Shown here one piece after another: positions 1 to 6,476 of a DNA stretch of 12,667 nucleotides. Position 1 is the stretch's first letter. Each line of letters opens with the position of its first letter. The notes under the pieces were generated by a model that saw only the letters and a program-made list of their open reading frames with translations, ran no database searches and was not told the origin of the DNA. A program made the translations under genes and the position numbers. This stretch comes from JANMAT01 sp031359995. Its GTDB lineage: Bacteria; Actinomycetota; Acidimicrobiia; Acidimicrobiales; Ilumatobacteraceae. The DNA is taken from NCBI GenBank assembly GCA_031359995.1, contig JANMAT010000001.1, forward strand, positions 1-12,667, given 5' to 3'.

Positions 1-1
1 A

Positions 2-58
2 GCATGGGCCGACACCGCGCTCGGGGTACCCAAGCGCCGCCGCCGAAGTGCAGCCTGA
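2..58 (+). CDS. C-terminal tail of an antitoxin (partial)
   Basis: An open frame enters from the left edge and ends at TGA 56-58, giving 18 residues that finish in a basic run (KRRRRSAA). Its stop overlaps the ATG (58-60) of the PIN-domain toxin by one base, the usual tight coupling of antitoxin and toxin in type II systems. Too little remains to name the antitoxin family. The role is inferred only from this position and coupling. Confidence 0.55.
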   Translation, partial: AWADTALGVPKRRRRSAA

Positions 59-435
59 TGCCCGGCGTGACCCTCGACGCCGGCGGATTGATCGCCCTCG
101 ACCGCGATGATCGCCGCGTCGTCGTGCTGCTCGCCCGCGCGGTCGAGACGAACAGCCGAGTGACGATCCCGGCGTCGGCGCTCGCCCAAGCGATCCGTCG
201 ACCCGAACGCCAGGCACGCCTTTCTCGGCTGATCCGCCAACCGTCGAGCGATGTGGTCCCGCTCGATCGCGTCGACGCCGTCAACGTCGGCCGTCTCCTG
301 GCCGCCAGTGGAACCTCCGATGTCGTCGATGCCCATGTCGTGGTGTGCGCCCGTCGAACAGCTCAACGGGTCGTCACCTCCGACCCCGATGACCTCACGC
401 TCCTGGACCCCGGCGTCGAGTTGATCGTCGTCTGA
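58..435 (+). CDS. PIN-domain ribonuclease toxin (VapC-like)
   Basis: A 125-residue protein with the PIN-fold layout. The N-terminal strand TLDAGGLIAL holds the first metal-binding aspartate (D7). SDVVDAHVVVCA holds the second cluster (D88, D91), and VTSDPDDL near residue 107 supplies the last acidic group (D109). PIN toxins cleave RNA, often tRNA, in a metal-dependent way and are held inactive by the upstream antitoxin. The ATG at 58 is chosen because it overlaps the stop of the preceding frame (TGATG) and begins exactly at the PIN fold; the in-frame ATG at 4 would add a low-complexity leader. The acidic residue usually found near position 40 is not evident (VTIPASALAQ), which I recall as common in this subfamily. 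The RNA target cannot be told. Confidence 0.85.
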   Translation: MPGVTLDAGGLIALDRDDRRVVVLLARAVETNSRVTIPASALAQAIRRPERQARLSRLIRQPSSDVVPLDRVDAVNVGRLLAASGTSDVVDAHVVVCARRTAQRVVTSDPDDLTLLDPGVELIVV

Positions 436-749
436 CGGTCTTCGCACCGAACCTCGGGCCCCACAGCTCCCCCACCAGCCGATCACTCCTGGTCACCATG
501 TGCTGGCGATCCCGTGCGGACACGATGCCGCACTCCGCCGGGTATCGGGTGATCGGGTCGGCGGTGGCGGGCGGGGCTATCGCGCGCCGGAAGACTGCCA
601 GTGGCGCCCAGCCGTGCCGGGTGGGTGACCGGTGGGAACCGAGCCGCCAAGGCCAGATCCAGCAAGGCCGGTGGGATTCAGGGTCTCGCCGGGGACGGTT
701 TCGTTGGGTGGACTCTAAGGTTCAGGAGGTGGGTGGCCGATGGAAGGGG
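436..749 (+). other. Intergenic leader upstream of the diguanylate cyclase
   Basis: No gene is supported here. The frame of the downstream cyclase stays open back to 498, but its translation is Arg/Gly-rich and unlike a domain, so I treat it as untranslated. A strong ribosome-binding sequence AGGAGGT lies at 724-730. It is well placed for an 8-codon mini-frame (ATG 740 to TGA 766) rather than for the cyclase ATG at 750. A c-di-GMP riboswitch was looked for and not convincingly found. Confidence 0.5.
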
Positions 750-2867
750 ATGGAGGTCCGGGCTGACGCGTCCACCGAGGCTGCCCGGTTGGAGGCCGTG
801 GACCGTTGTGGTCTGCTGGATTCCGGGGTGGAAGAGCGGTTCGATCGTCTGGTGGGTTTGGCGGCGACGATGTTGGAGGCACCAATTGCGCTGATCAGCG
901 CGGTTGGTGCCGAACGGCAGTGGTTCAAGGCGAAAGTCGGGCTCGACCTGGCGGGGACGGCGCGTGAGATCTCGTTCTGTCATTGGGCGTTGGAGGAGAC
1001 TGAACCGGGTCCGTTCGTGGTGTGTGACACGCGTCATGACCGTCGCTTCTCGGACAATCCGCTCGTGACGGGTGAGCTCGGCATCCGTTTCTATGCCGGG
1101 CAGGTGATCCGGGATCGTGACGGTCACGGGCTGGGAACCTTGTGCGTGTTGGACCGGGCGCCCCGAACCCTCAGTGACAGCCAGCGTCGTACGCTGGTGC
1201 AGCTCGCCGCCCTTGTCGAGGATGAGGTCCAGCGGCGCGACGAACTGGCCGTGTTGATCGAACTCGACCGTAGCGAACGCCGGCAGGCGCTCATTGTGGC
1301 GACGATCGACGAAGGCCTCGTCTTCCATGACACGACGGGCCGGATCGTGGAATGGAACCCGGCCGCCGAACGCGTGTTGGGCCTGAGTGGCGACCAACTC
1401 GCCGGTCGCAGCCCGCTCGACCCACGATGGCGGACCACTCGAGCCGATGGGACCGTGTGGAAAGGCTCGACCCATCCCGCCATGATCGCCCTCACAACCG
1501 GCCGGGCCGTCAGGGGTGAGGTGATGGGTGTGCATCGCCCCGACGGGACCAGGGTGTGGTTGCGAGTCAACGCGCGACCGGTCATCGACGGCGGGGTCGT
1601 ACGCGGCGCGCTGGCGGTGTTCACGGACATCACCGCCGAACACCTCGAAGCGAACATGTTGATCGCAACGCTCGACGCGGCACCGGTTGGGTTGGCCATC
1701 GTCGACGCCACCGGACACGTCGCGCGGGCCAACCCCACCTTCGCCAAGCATGTCGGCCGCGACATAGCCGCGCTGGCGGGTCTCGATCCGGCCACCGTGT
1801 TCCGGCCGGTCGATCCCACCACCATCGACACGGTCGATCCCGTTGGGCGAACGGACGGGGCGGACAGACGGATCGAGCGTCGTGTGACCCGCCCCGACGG
1901 CTCGGAGATCACGGTGGCGTTCCGGGCGGGACCGGCCCCGTCCCCCGACGGGTTCACCGTGGTCGCCACCGCGGACATCACCGATGTCCATCGTGATCGG
2001 CTCCTCCTCGACGCCGTGCTCGACACCGCCCCGGTCGGCATCGCGATCCTCGACGAGGACCGGCGCATCCTGCGCTGCAACGCCACCTACGCCGCCCAGA
2101 CCGGCCGGACCGCCCGCGAGCTGGAAGGGATCGATCCGTCCACCCTGCTCCATCCCGACGATCGTGACGCCGCTGTGGCCCGGCGCCGATCCCTGACCTC
2201 GGGACACCCGTCGGATCCGCCCATGGACGTTCGACTGGTCCGACCCGACGGCACCGAGATCACCGTCACGATCCACACGACCCTGCTCACCACCCCGGCC
2301 CCGATCGTGGTAGCCGCCAGCATCGACATCACCGAACGTGAACGCCTCACCCGCACCCTTGAACATCAAGCCACCCACGACGCCCTCACCGGGCTCGCCA
2401 ACCGGGCCCGATTCGAGACCGAACTCGTTCGAGTCCTGGCACGCTCCGAACGCGACCACCACCGCTTCGCCATCTGCTACCTCGACCTCGACCGGTTCAA
2501 AGACATCAACGACACCTACGGCCACGCCGGCGGCGATGCCGTGCTCGCCGCCCTCGGCACACGACTCACCGCCGCCATCCGTGCTGGTGATCTGGCTGCC
2601 CGGCTCGGTGGTGACGAGTTCGCCGTGCTCCTCGACCCCGTCGCGGACCTCGACGACAGCTACACGATCGCCGCCCGGATCCACGACGCCATCACCGCTG
2701 GCGATCCACCCGTCGGTGTCAGCATCGGCCTCACCCTCAACATCCCCGACGACACCCCAAAGGGGATACTGACCCGCGCCGACCAAGCCCAATACAACGC
2801 CAAGACAAGCTCGAACACCACCATCCACCCCCACCCCACCGACGACGGACAAGAGCGCAATCGGTGA
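750..2867 (+). CDS. GAF-PAS-PAS-PAS-GGDEF sensor diguanylate cyclase
   Basis: A 705-residue cytoplasmic protein expected to make cyclic di-GMP from two GTP. Order: GAF domain about 15-165 (ISFCHWAL, FYAGQVIRDRDG, LGTLCVLD); PAS 1 about 178-297 ending AVFTDITAEH; PAS 2 about 303-413 ending ATADITDVH; PAS 3 about 418-530 ending AASIDITERER; GGDEF domain about 540-690. The catalytic motif GGDEF is intact at 620-624. An RxxD inhibitory site (RAGD, 611-614) sits exactly five residues before it, so product feedback inhibition is likely. There is no EAL or HD-GYP domain and no membrane segment, so it probably senses soluble ligands or redox state. The start at 750 is chosen because the sequence upstream is not domain-like; AGGAGGT is 19 nt away, rather far. 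A start further upstream cannot be excluded. Confidence 0.9.
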   Translation: MEVRADASTEAARLEAVDRCGLLDSGVEERFDRLVGLAATMLEAPIALISAVGAERQWFKAKVGLDLAGTAREISFCHWALEETEPGPFVVCDTRHDRRFSDNPLVTGELGIRFYAGQVIRDRDGHGLGTLCVLDRAPRTLSDSQRRTLVQLAALVEDEVQRRDELAVLIELDRSERRQALIVATIDEGLVFHDTTGRIVEWNPAAERVLGLSGDQLAGRSPLDPRWRTTRADGTVWKGSTHPAMIALTTGRAVRGEVMGVHRPDGTRVWLRVNARPVIDGGVVRGALAVFTDITAEHLEANMLIATLDAAPVGLAIVDATGHVARANPTFAKHVGRDIAALAGLDPATVFRPVDPTTIDTVDPVGRTDGADRRIERRVTRPDGSEITVAFRAGPAPSPDGFTVVATADITDVHRDRLLLDAVLDTAPVGIAILDEDRRILRCNATYAAQTGRTARELEGIDPSTLLHPDDRDAAVARRRSLTSGHPSDPPMDVRLVRPDGTEITVTIHTTLLTTPAPIVVAASIDITERERLTRTLEHQATHDALTGLANRARFETELVRVLARSERDHHRFAICYLDLDRFKDINDTYGHAGGDAVLAALGTRLTAAIRAGDLAARLGGDEFAVLLDPVADLDDSYTIAARIHDAITAGDPPVGVSIGLTLNIPDDTPKGILTRADQAQYNAKTSSNTTIHPHPTDDGQERNR

Positions 2868-3070
2868 CCGATCGTCGCGCAAACGGCATACCCCTGTCCG
2901 ACCACGGTCAGCGGTCGCGTTCCGCTCGTCGATCTCGAGCATGTCTTCGACACGACTCCGCCGGAAGTCGGGCGCACACGCAGGGGTTGGGCGCGGATGA
3001 TCCGGTGCGGATGAAGACGTCTGCGCACGCCTGGGCGTTCATCGAAGGTTGGGGTGTGTGCTAGGCCTGG

Positions 3071-3880
3071 GTGAGCGAGGTGGCCACCGTGTCGGAGTCG
3101 TCGTACCTGATGAGCAACACGCACCCGGAGACGGCTGCCCGGTTCGAGGGGCTGGAACGGACCCTGGATCCGGTCTCGATCGGCCACCTAGACCGGATCG
3201 GGGTCAACCCGGGTGCCCGCTGCTTGGAGATCGGTTGTGGGGGCGGTTCCATCGCCCGATGGCTCTCCCGTGAGGTCGGGCCCGACGGTCACGTGCTCGC
3301 AGTTGATCTCGACACACGATGGTTCCAGCACGATGGCAGCGCACAACTCGAAGTGCGCGAGCTCGATCTGGTGACCGGGCCAATCCCCAACGGTCCGTGG
3401 GATCTGATCCATGAGCGGCTTGTGCTGCAGCACATCCCGGCCCGACTCGCCATCCTCGACGCGCTCGTCGCCACGCTCGCACCTGCGGGCTGGCTGGTCC
3501 TCGAGGACTTCGACACGGGCGAGGTCCGCACAACCGACCGTGGCGGTACCGATCATGAGCTCATCGTTCGAATGACGACGGCGTTCAATCGTCTCCTTGC
3601 CGAGCGAGGCGGAGCGAACGACTTCGCGGCCGACGCCTGGCGACATCTCCGTCAGCGCGGCCTGGTCGACACCGGTGCCAGCGGCCATGTCGCGTTCAAC
3701 AGTGGCGGGACAGGCTTCACCCAGGTGATGGCGGCCAACGCCCGCCAGGTCCGCGACGGTCTCATCGGTCTCGGCATTCCTTCCGAAAACATCGATCGGT
3801 TCCTTCAGCTCCTGACGGATCCGGACACCATCATCGGAACATCGGTGCTCATCACGGCATGGGGACGACGCACGAACTGA
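3071..3880 (+). CDS. Class I SAM-dependent methyltransferase
   Basis: A 269-residue protein with a Rossmann-type SAM-binding core. Motif I is CLEIGCGGGSIARWL at about 51-65, followed by the acidic end of strand 2 (VLAVDLDTRW, about 75-84), PWDLIHERLVLQHIP for motifs IV-V and LAPAGWLVLEDFD for the post-motif loop. The N-terminal part (SYLMSNTHPETAARFEGLE) resembles related small-molecule methyltransferases that begin with a Y-x-L-x-N element, which favours a start before the ATG at 3110. GTG 3071 or GTG 3089 are both possible. No clear ribosome site is seen. Substrate is unknown. It stands alone, about 200 nt after the cyclase. Confidence 0.85.
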   Translation: MSEVATVSESSYLMSNTHPETAARFEGLERTLDPVSIGHLDRIGVNPGARCLEIGCGGGSIARWLSREVGPDGHVLAVDLDTRWFQHDGSAQLEVRELDLVTGPIPNGPWDLIHERLVLQHIPARLAILDALVATLAPAGWLVLEDFDTGEVRTTDRGGTDHELIVRMTTAFNRLLAERGGANDFAADAWRHLRQRGLVDTGASGHVAFNSGGTGFTQVMAANARQVRDGLIGLGIPSENIDRFLQLLTDPDTIIGTSVLITAWGRRTN

Positions 3881-4137
3881 CGGCGTCAACGCCCCGATGC
3901 CGCCGCTGCCGGGGGCCGGGCCGGAAGCGGGCGTCCGTGGCCATACGTTCCTGAACGCCACTCGGCGAAGTCGCGCGTCGGAGCCGCCCAAGTTCGCCGG
4001 CTCCCGGGCGCCGATCCGGTGGGCGGCTACTGACGAAGTGCGCGCCTCGGTCCATGGGCACGGCTGCGTCCGACTGAGCGTGGCGTCACGCGCAATCGCT
4101 AGAGGCTCAGTGCCGTGGCGGTAGAAGACTCGGGGTC
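3881..4137 (+). other. Intergenic spacer between methyltransferase and VOC gene
   Basis: No supported gene, repeat or terminator is visible. A weak -10-like sequence (AAGACT, 4125-4130) lies seven bases before the GTG start of the next gene, which would fit leaderless transcription, but its first base departs from the TAnnnT pattern. Confidence 0.4.
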
Positions 4138-4497
4138 GTGAACCTCGACCATCTGAACCTCCGGGTCCGCGACGCCGCAGCCTGCCGCGCCTTCTACGAG
4201 ACCCACTTCGGGTTCCGGCTCGCGTTCGAGGCCGACGGCGGCTACTTCGTCACCAACGACGACGGGTTCCTCCTCGCGCTGATTCCCGCGGCACCGCACC
4301 AGCCACTCCCCGCCGGCTTCCACATCGGCTTCGGTGTCCCCACCGCCGAGCGCGTCATCAGCGTTCACAGCGCCCTGTCCGCCGCCATGGGAACCGTGCG
4401 CGTCCTCGAGGACTACCGGCCGACCGAGGAGTACGTGACGTTCCGCTGCTGTGACCCCGACGGCACCGAGATCGAGGTCTTCTGGCAAGGACCATGA
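4138..4497 (+). CDS. VOC-fold (glyoxalase/bleomycin-resistance type) protein
   Basis: A 119-residue vicinal-oxygen-chelate protein. It opens with MNLDHLNLRVRDAAACRAFY, the first beta-alpha unit, in which H5 is the usual metal ligand. H62 (GFHIGF) and E113 (GTEIEVFW) fit the second-module ligands. CDPDGTEIEVFW is the classic C-terminal signature. The length is normal for a single two-module chain that works as a dimer. Members isomerise, cleave or sequester small molecules (glyoxalase I, extradiol dioxygenase, antibiotic-binding proteins), and the sequence does not decide which. The GTG start gives the expected first strand with nothing extra. Confidence 0.87.
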   Translation: MNLDHLNLRVRDAAACRAFYETHFGFRLAFEADGGYFVTNDDGFLLALIPAAPHQPLPAGFHIGFGVPTAERVISVHSALSAAMGTVRVLEDYRPTEEYVTFRCCDPDGTEIEVFWQGP

Positions 4498-5011
4498 ACC
4501 GGCCACGACATGGCGCCCACGTCAATCCTGTGCGCTGCCGGCGTCGGACCTCGCCGGGAGTCGGGTGGTCGTGGACGCACTGCGGGCGGGTGACACCGGC
4601 GCGGTGAGCGGGATCTGCAGGGCCTAAGAATGCTGGGCCGGGCTTTGGGCCGGAAGGCGTATGCCTCGTGCTGGCGGCGCGCGAACCGGATGAGGGTCGG
4701 CCCTTGGTGTCTGTCGGTCCGCGATGTCCAGGGTCGGCGCCAGGTCCTCGGTCGAGGTCTGGCGGAAGGACGAGTGCACTTCGATTCGGTGGTTGTCGAT
4801 CTCCGTCGTCGACGGAGGGAGGTCAGTCACGCCGTCGCCTCGACCCGCGAGGGCCTCGCCGATCTTGATCGACACGAACGACCCCCGGCTTCGCTCGTGG
4901 CGACGTCGCTGCAGGGTGGGCGCGATCGGCGTGGCCGTGCGGTCTGGTTCGCGGGCCAACGGTGTTACGGTTTTGGGTCGACCATTCATGGTCGGATGAA
5001 ACGAGGTTGTG
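4498..5011 (+). other. Non-coding stretch upstream of the alpha/beta-barrel-like gene
   Basis: Several open frames cross this 514-nt stretch on both strands, but none reads like a protein family and none has a good start. Visible structure includes a 7-bp inverted repeat CTCCGTC-gtc-GACGGAG at 4801-4817 and a second at 4979-4994 (separate entry). It may be a decayed gene, but I cannot identify one. Confidence 0.45.
4979..4994. promoter_or_regulatory. Perfect inverted repeat, candidate operator
   Basis: CGACCAT-TC-ATGGTCG is a perfect 7-bp inverted repeat with a two-base spacer, ending 17 nt before the ATG at 5012. A TAnnnT sequence (TACGGT, 4966-4971) lies just upstream and could be the -10 box, which would put the palindrome at or just after the transcription start. 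A repressor site is the natural guess. No regulator gene is adjacent. Confidence 0.4.
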
Positions 5012-5284
5012 ATGGCGATCAGCGTCTACTTTCACCCTCAGTCATTCACGAAGGCGCAGTATGACGAGGTCATGAAGCAGCTTGAGGCAGCCGGCGCGGG
5101 TACGCCGAGCGGACGGACCCATCACAGCTGCTTCGGGTCCGATGGCAGCCTCATGGTCTACGACGTTTGGGACTCTAAGGGCGCCTTCGACGAGTTCGGC
5201 GCCGTGCTGATGCCGATCCTGCAGACTCTCGGCGTCGATCCCGGAACGCCTGATGTGATGCCGGCACACAACGTCGTCCAATAG
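5012..5284 (+). CDS. Small protein, probably dimeric alpha/beta-barrel (ABM-like)
   Basis: A 90-residue protein: MAISVYFHPQ strand, an amphipathic helix (SFTKAQYDEVMKQLEAAGA), a strand HHSCFGSDGSLMVYDVWDS, a helix GAFDEFGAVLMPILQTLGV and a closing strand ending HNVVQ. This beta-alpha-beta-beta-alpha-beta order with a VxDVW(D/E)S element fits ferredoxin-like dimeric alpha/beta-barrel proteins, many of unknown function and some acting as monooxygenases. ATG 5012 is preferred over the GTG at 5009 because ACGAGG (5001-5006) is at the right distance. No catalytic residues can be assigned, so I do not assign a reaction. Confidence 0.75.
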   Translation: MAISVYFHPQSFTKAQYDEVMKQLEAAGAGTPSGRTHHSCFGSDGSLMVYDVWDSKGAFDEFGAVLMPILQTLGVDPGTPDVMPAHNVVQ

Positions 5285-5489
5285 GCCTCGCCGCGACGAA
5301 CCCGCGCACGTCGCGCCGCCGCGGAGCGTCGGGTGCGCGACGCCGTCCATGCTGCCGCCGCAACGAGCGCATCGCGTTCGCGACCGACTTGTTCGACGGC
5401 TCGGGCTGCTGCGGCCGCTGGCGAGGTGCTCGGGAGGACCGAGCTGTCGTCGATCGCCGGTCAGACGGCCCACTCGTTGCGCCGTTCGT

Positions 5490-5502
5490 TAGGATGGGGA
5501 CG
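5490..5502 (+). promoter_or_regulatory. Likely leaderless promoter (-10 TAGGAT)
   Basis: TAGGAT at 5490-5495 matches the actinobacterial TAnnnT -10 box and is separated by six bases from the GTG start at 5502, so transcription would begin at the start codon itself. No convincing -35 box is seen at the usual spacing. Confidence 0.45.
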
Positions 5503-5687
5503 TGGCGCTCGAACCTGAACTGCTGACGGTGGCCGACCTCGACCGGATGACGCCGAACGAGCGCGCAGAGGCGGTGAACGCCCGCATCGTCACCGACATC
5601 GAGCAATTGCCGGCCGCCTTCCGTGCCCGCGTCATCGCTACCGCCGAGCGGGTCGCTGGCGAACTGAAGCGCTCGACCGGCGAGTGA
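5502..5687 (+). CDS. Small protein, candidate antitoxin of a ParE-like pair
   Basis: A 61-residue, charged, helix-rich protein (VADLDRMTPNERAEAVNARI, then a helix to KRSTGE). Its TGA (5685-5687) overlaps the GTG of the next gene by four bases (GTGA), so the two are co-translated. Position, size and coupling suggest the antitoxin of a type II pair. No ribbon-helix-helix or other named DNA-binding motif is obvious, so the family is not assigned. Confidence 0.65.
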   Translation: MALEPELLTVADLDRMTPNERAEAVNARIVTDIEQLPAAFRARVIATAERVAGELKRSTGE

Positions 5688-5995
5688 GCGATCGCCGGCA
5701 GGTCCGGGTCGCCCCAGCGTTCTTCGACCGGCTCGACCGGTTCCTCCCACCGGAGCGAACGGGTCGTGGTCTGCTCTCGTCGGCCGACTTCCTGTTGCAC
5801 GAGATTCCGCCGATCATCGAGCGGCTCGCAACCGACTACGAGCGCGCGACCACCGCCGTGCCTGGAGCAGCCGGTGTGCGGATGCTGATCACCGCTGGCA
5901 TCCTCGTGCCCTACATCGTCGTCTACGTCACGGTGGCCGTCGACGGTGCCGTCGAGCTCGTCGAACTCGAGGCCGACCTCGGGGCAGCAGAGTGA
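5684..5995 (+). CDS. ParE/RelE-like toxin candidate
   Basis: A 103-residue protein starting VRVAPAFFDRLDRFLPP, resembling the first strand and helix of ParE/RelE proteins. A long helix follows (EIPPIIERLATDYERA), then strands RMLITAGILVPYIVVYVTV and a final VELVELEADL, where ParE/RelE members usually have a hydrophobic strand followed by an (I/V)-x-(I/V)-L-x-(I/V) ending. No RelE catalytic residues can be pointed to, so a ParE-type or inactive member is possible. GTG 5684 overlaps the upstream stop. It lies just before the phased repeats and tRNA fragment. The toxin role is an inference from fold and gene arrangement. Confidence 0.55.
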   Translation: MSDRRQVRVAPAFFDRLDRFLPPERTGRGLLSSADFLLHEIPPIIERLATDYERATTAVPGAAGVRMLITAGILVPYIVVYVTVAVDGAVELVELEADLGAAE

Positions 5996-6059
5996 CCAGC
6001 GGAGCGCCCTTGATGGCGGCCGCCGAAGCAGTTGCCCATCCTCTTGCTCATCTACCGTC

Positions 6060-6146
6060 CGTCACGAGGCGACACAGGCCGTCACGGCGAAATCGCGAAA
6101 GGCTTCTGACCTGGGTACACGTCACTCGACGTCAGCCGCCGTCACC
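6060..6146 (+). repeat. Five phased CGTCA(C/G) repeats, candidate integrase arm sites
   Basis: CGTCAC begins at 6060, 6080, 6120 and 6140, and CGTCAG at 6130. The spacings of 20, 40, 10 and 10 bp place all copies on about the same face of the helix. They lie directly left of the tRNA-derived core at 6159. Tyrosine integrases bind short direct repeats (arm sites) beside the core, so this is a plausible attachment-site arm. No integrase gene is in the window to test it. Confidence 0.45.
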
Positions 6147-6158
6147 CTCTCGGGCTGA

Positions 6159-6203
6159 TTCCTAAACCGTGCGTCGCAGGTTCGAATCCTGCCGGGAGCG
6201 CCA
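6159..6203 (+). other. 3' half of tRNA-Arg(CCT), attachment-site core
   Basis: From 6159 the sequence reads as the anticodon loop TTCCTAA (anticodon CCT, 6161-6163), stem ACCGT, the variable part, T stem-loop GCAGG-TTCGAAT-CCTGC (6176-6192), acceptor strand CGGGAGC (6193-6199), discriminator G and CCA (6201-6203). The upstream bases do not complete the anticodon stem, and no GCTCCCG acceptor partner is present. It is therefore a fragment, not a working tRNA. A break exactly at the anticodon loop is the hallmark of tyrosine-integrase crossover in tRNA genes. The duplicate half is what an integrated element leaves at one end or between tandem elements. Confidence 0.8.
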
Positions 6204-6476
6204 CGAATTCCGTCCTCACCAGGTCATTCTACCTGGTCATTGACGTTGACGATGGACCTCTACTGCCCGGCAGAGAGCGCCATTTCTCATTGCGATTGGG
6301 AAGAACGTGGGAAGGGGTCGCACGGGCGAGCCGTGCTGGCCGTCCGCCGCATCGGTGGCCAGCATCTGGACCCCGACGGCTCCCAGACGCCCGCTGCTGC
6401 GCGGCCCGGCCAGCAAGGTCTGGCTCGCTGGCTGCGCGCTCAACGGTGCAGGCAAGGCGTCGTCTCCGCAGGACGT
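6204..6476 (-). other. Spacer between attachment core and xis remnant, no integrase found
   Basis: An integrase gene would be expected here on the minus strand, between the core and xis. No frame shows the tyrosine-recombinase signature (RHxxxTxLLxxGxxxxxVQxxLGH). A 7-bp inverted repeat ACCAGGT-cattct-ACCTGGT (6218-6237) and two GGTCATT copies (6222-6228, 6235-6241) lie close to the core and may belong to the other arm. The integrase appears deleted or located elsewhere. Confidence 0.5.

Noticed and set aside
498..749. N-terminal extension of the diguanylate cyclase frame
   Set aside because: The frame is open, but the translation is low-complexity Arg/Gly-rich and matches no domain; openness is expected at this GC content.
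600..750. c-di-GMP (GEMM) riboswitch before the cyclase
   Set aside because: Phrases such as GCAAGGCC and GGTGGCCGATGG recall parts of the motif, but the conserved GCAAA and ACGCAAAGCC segments and the paired layout are missing.
678..2942. Long minus-strand open frame opposite the cyclase
   Set aside because: Antisense shadow of a high-GC gene; its translation has no domain, while the plus strand encodes clear GAF, PAS and GGDEF motifs.
4630..5064. Plus-strand frame upstream of the alpha/beta-barrel-like gene
   Set aside because: It has no recognisable domain, overlaps the ribosome site and start of a better-supported gene, and competes with other equally open frames.
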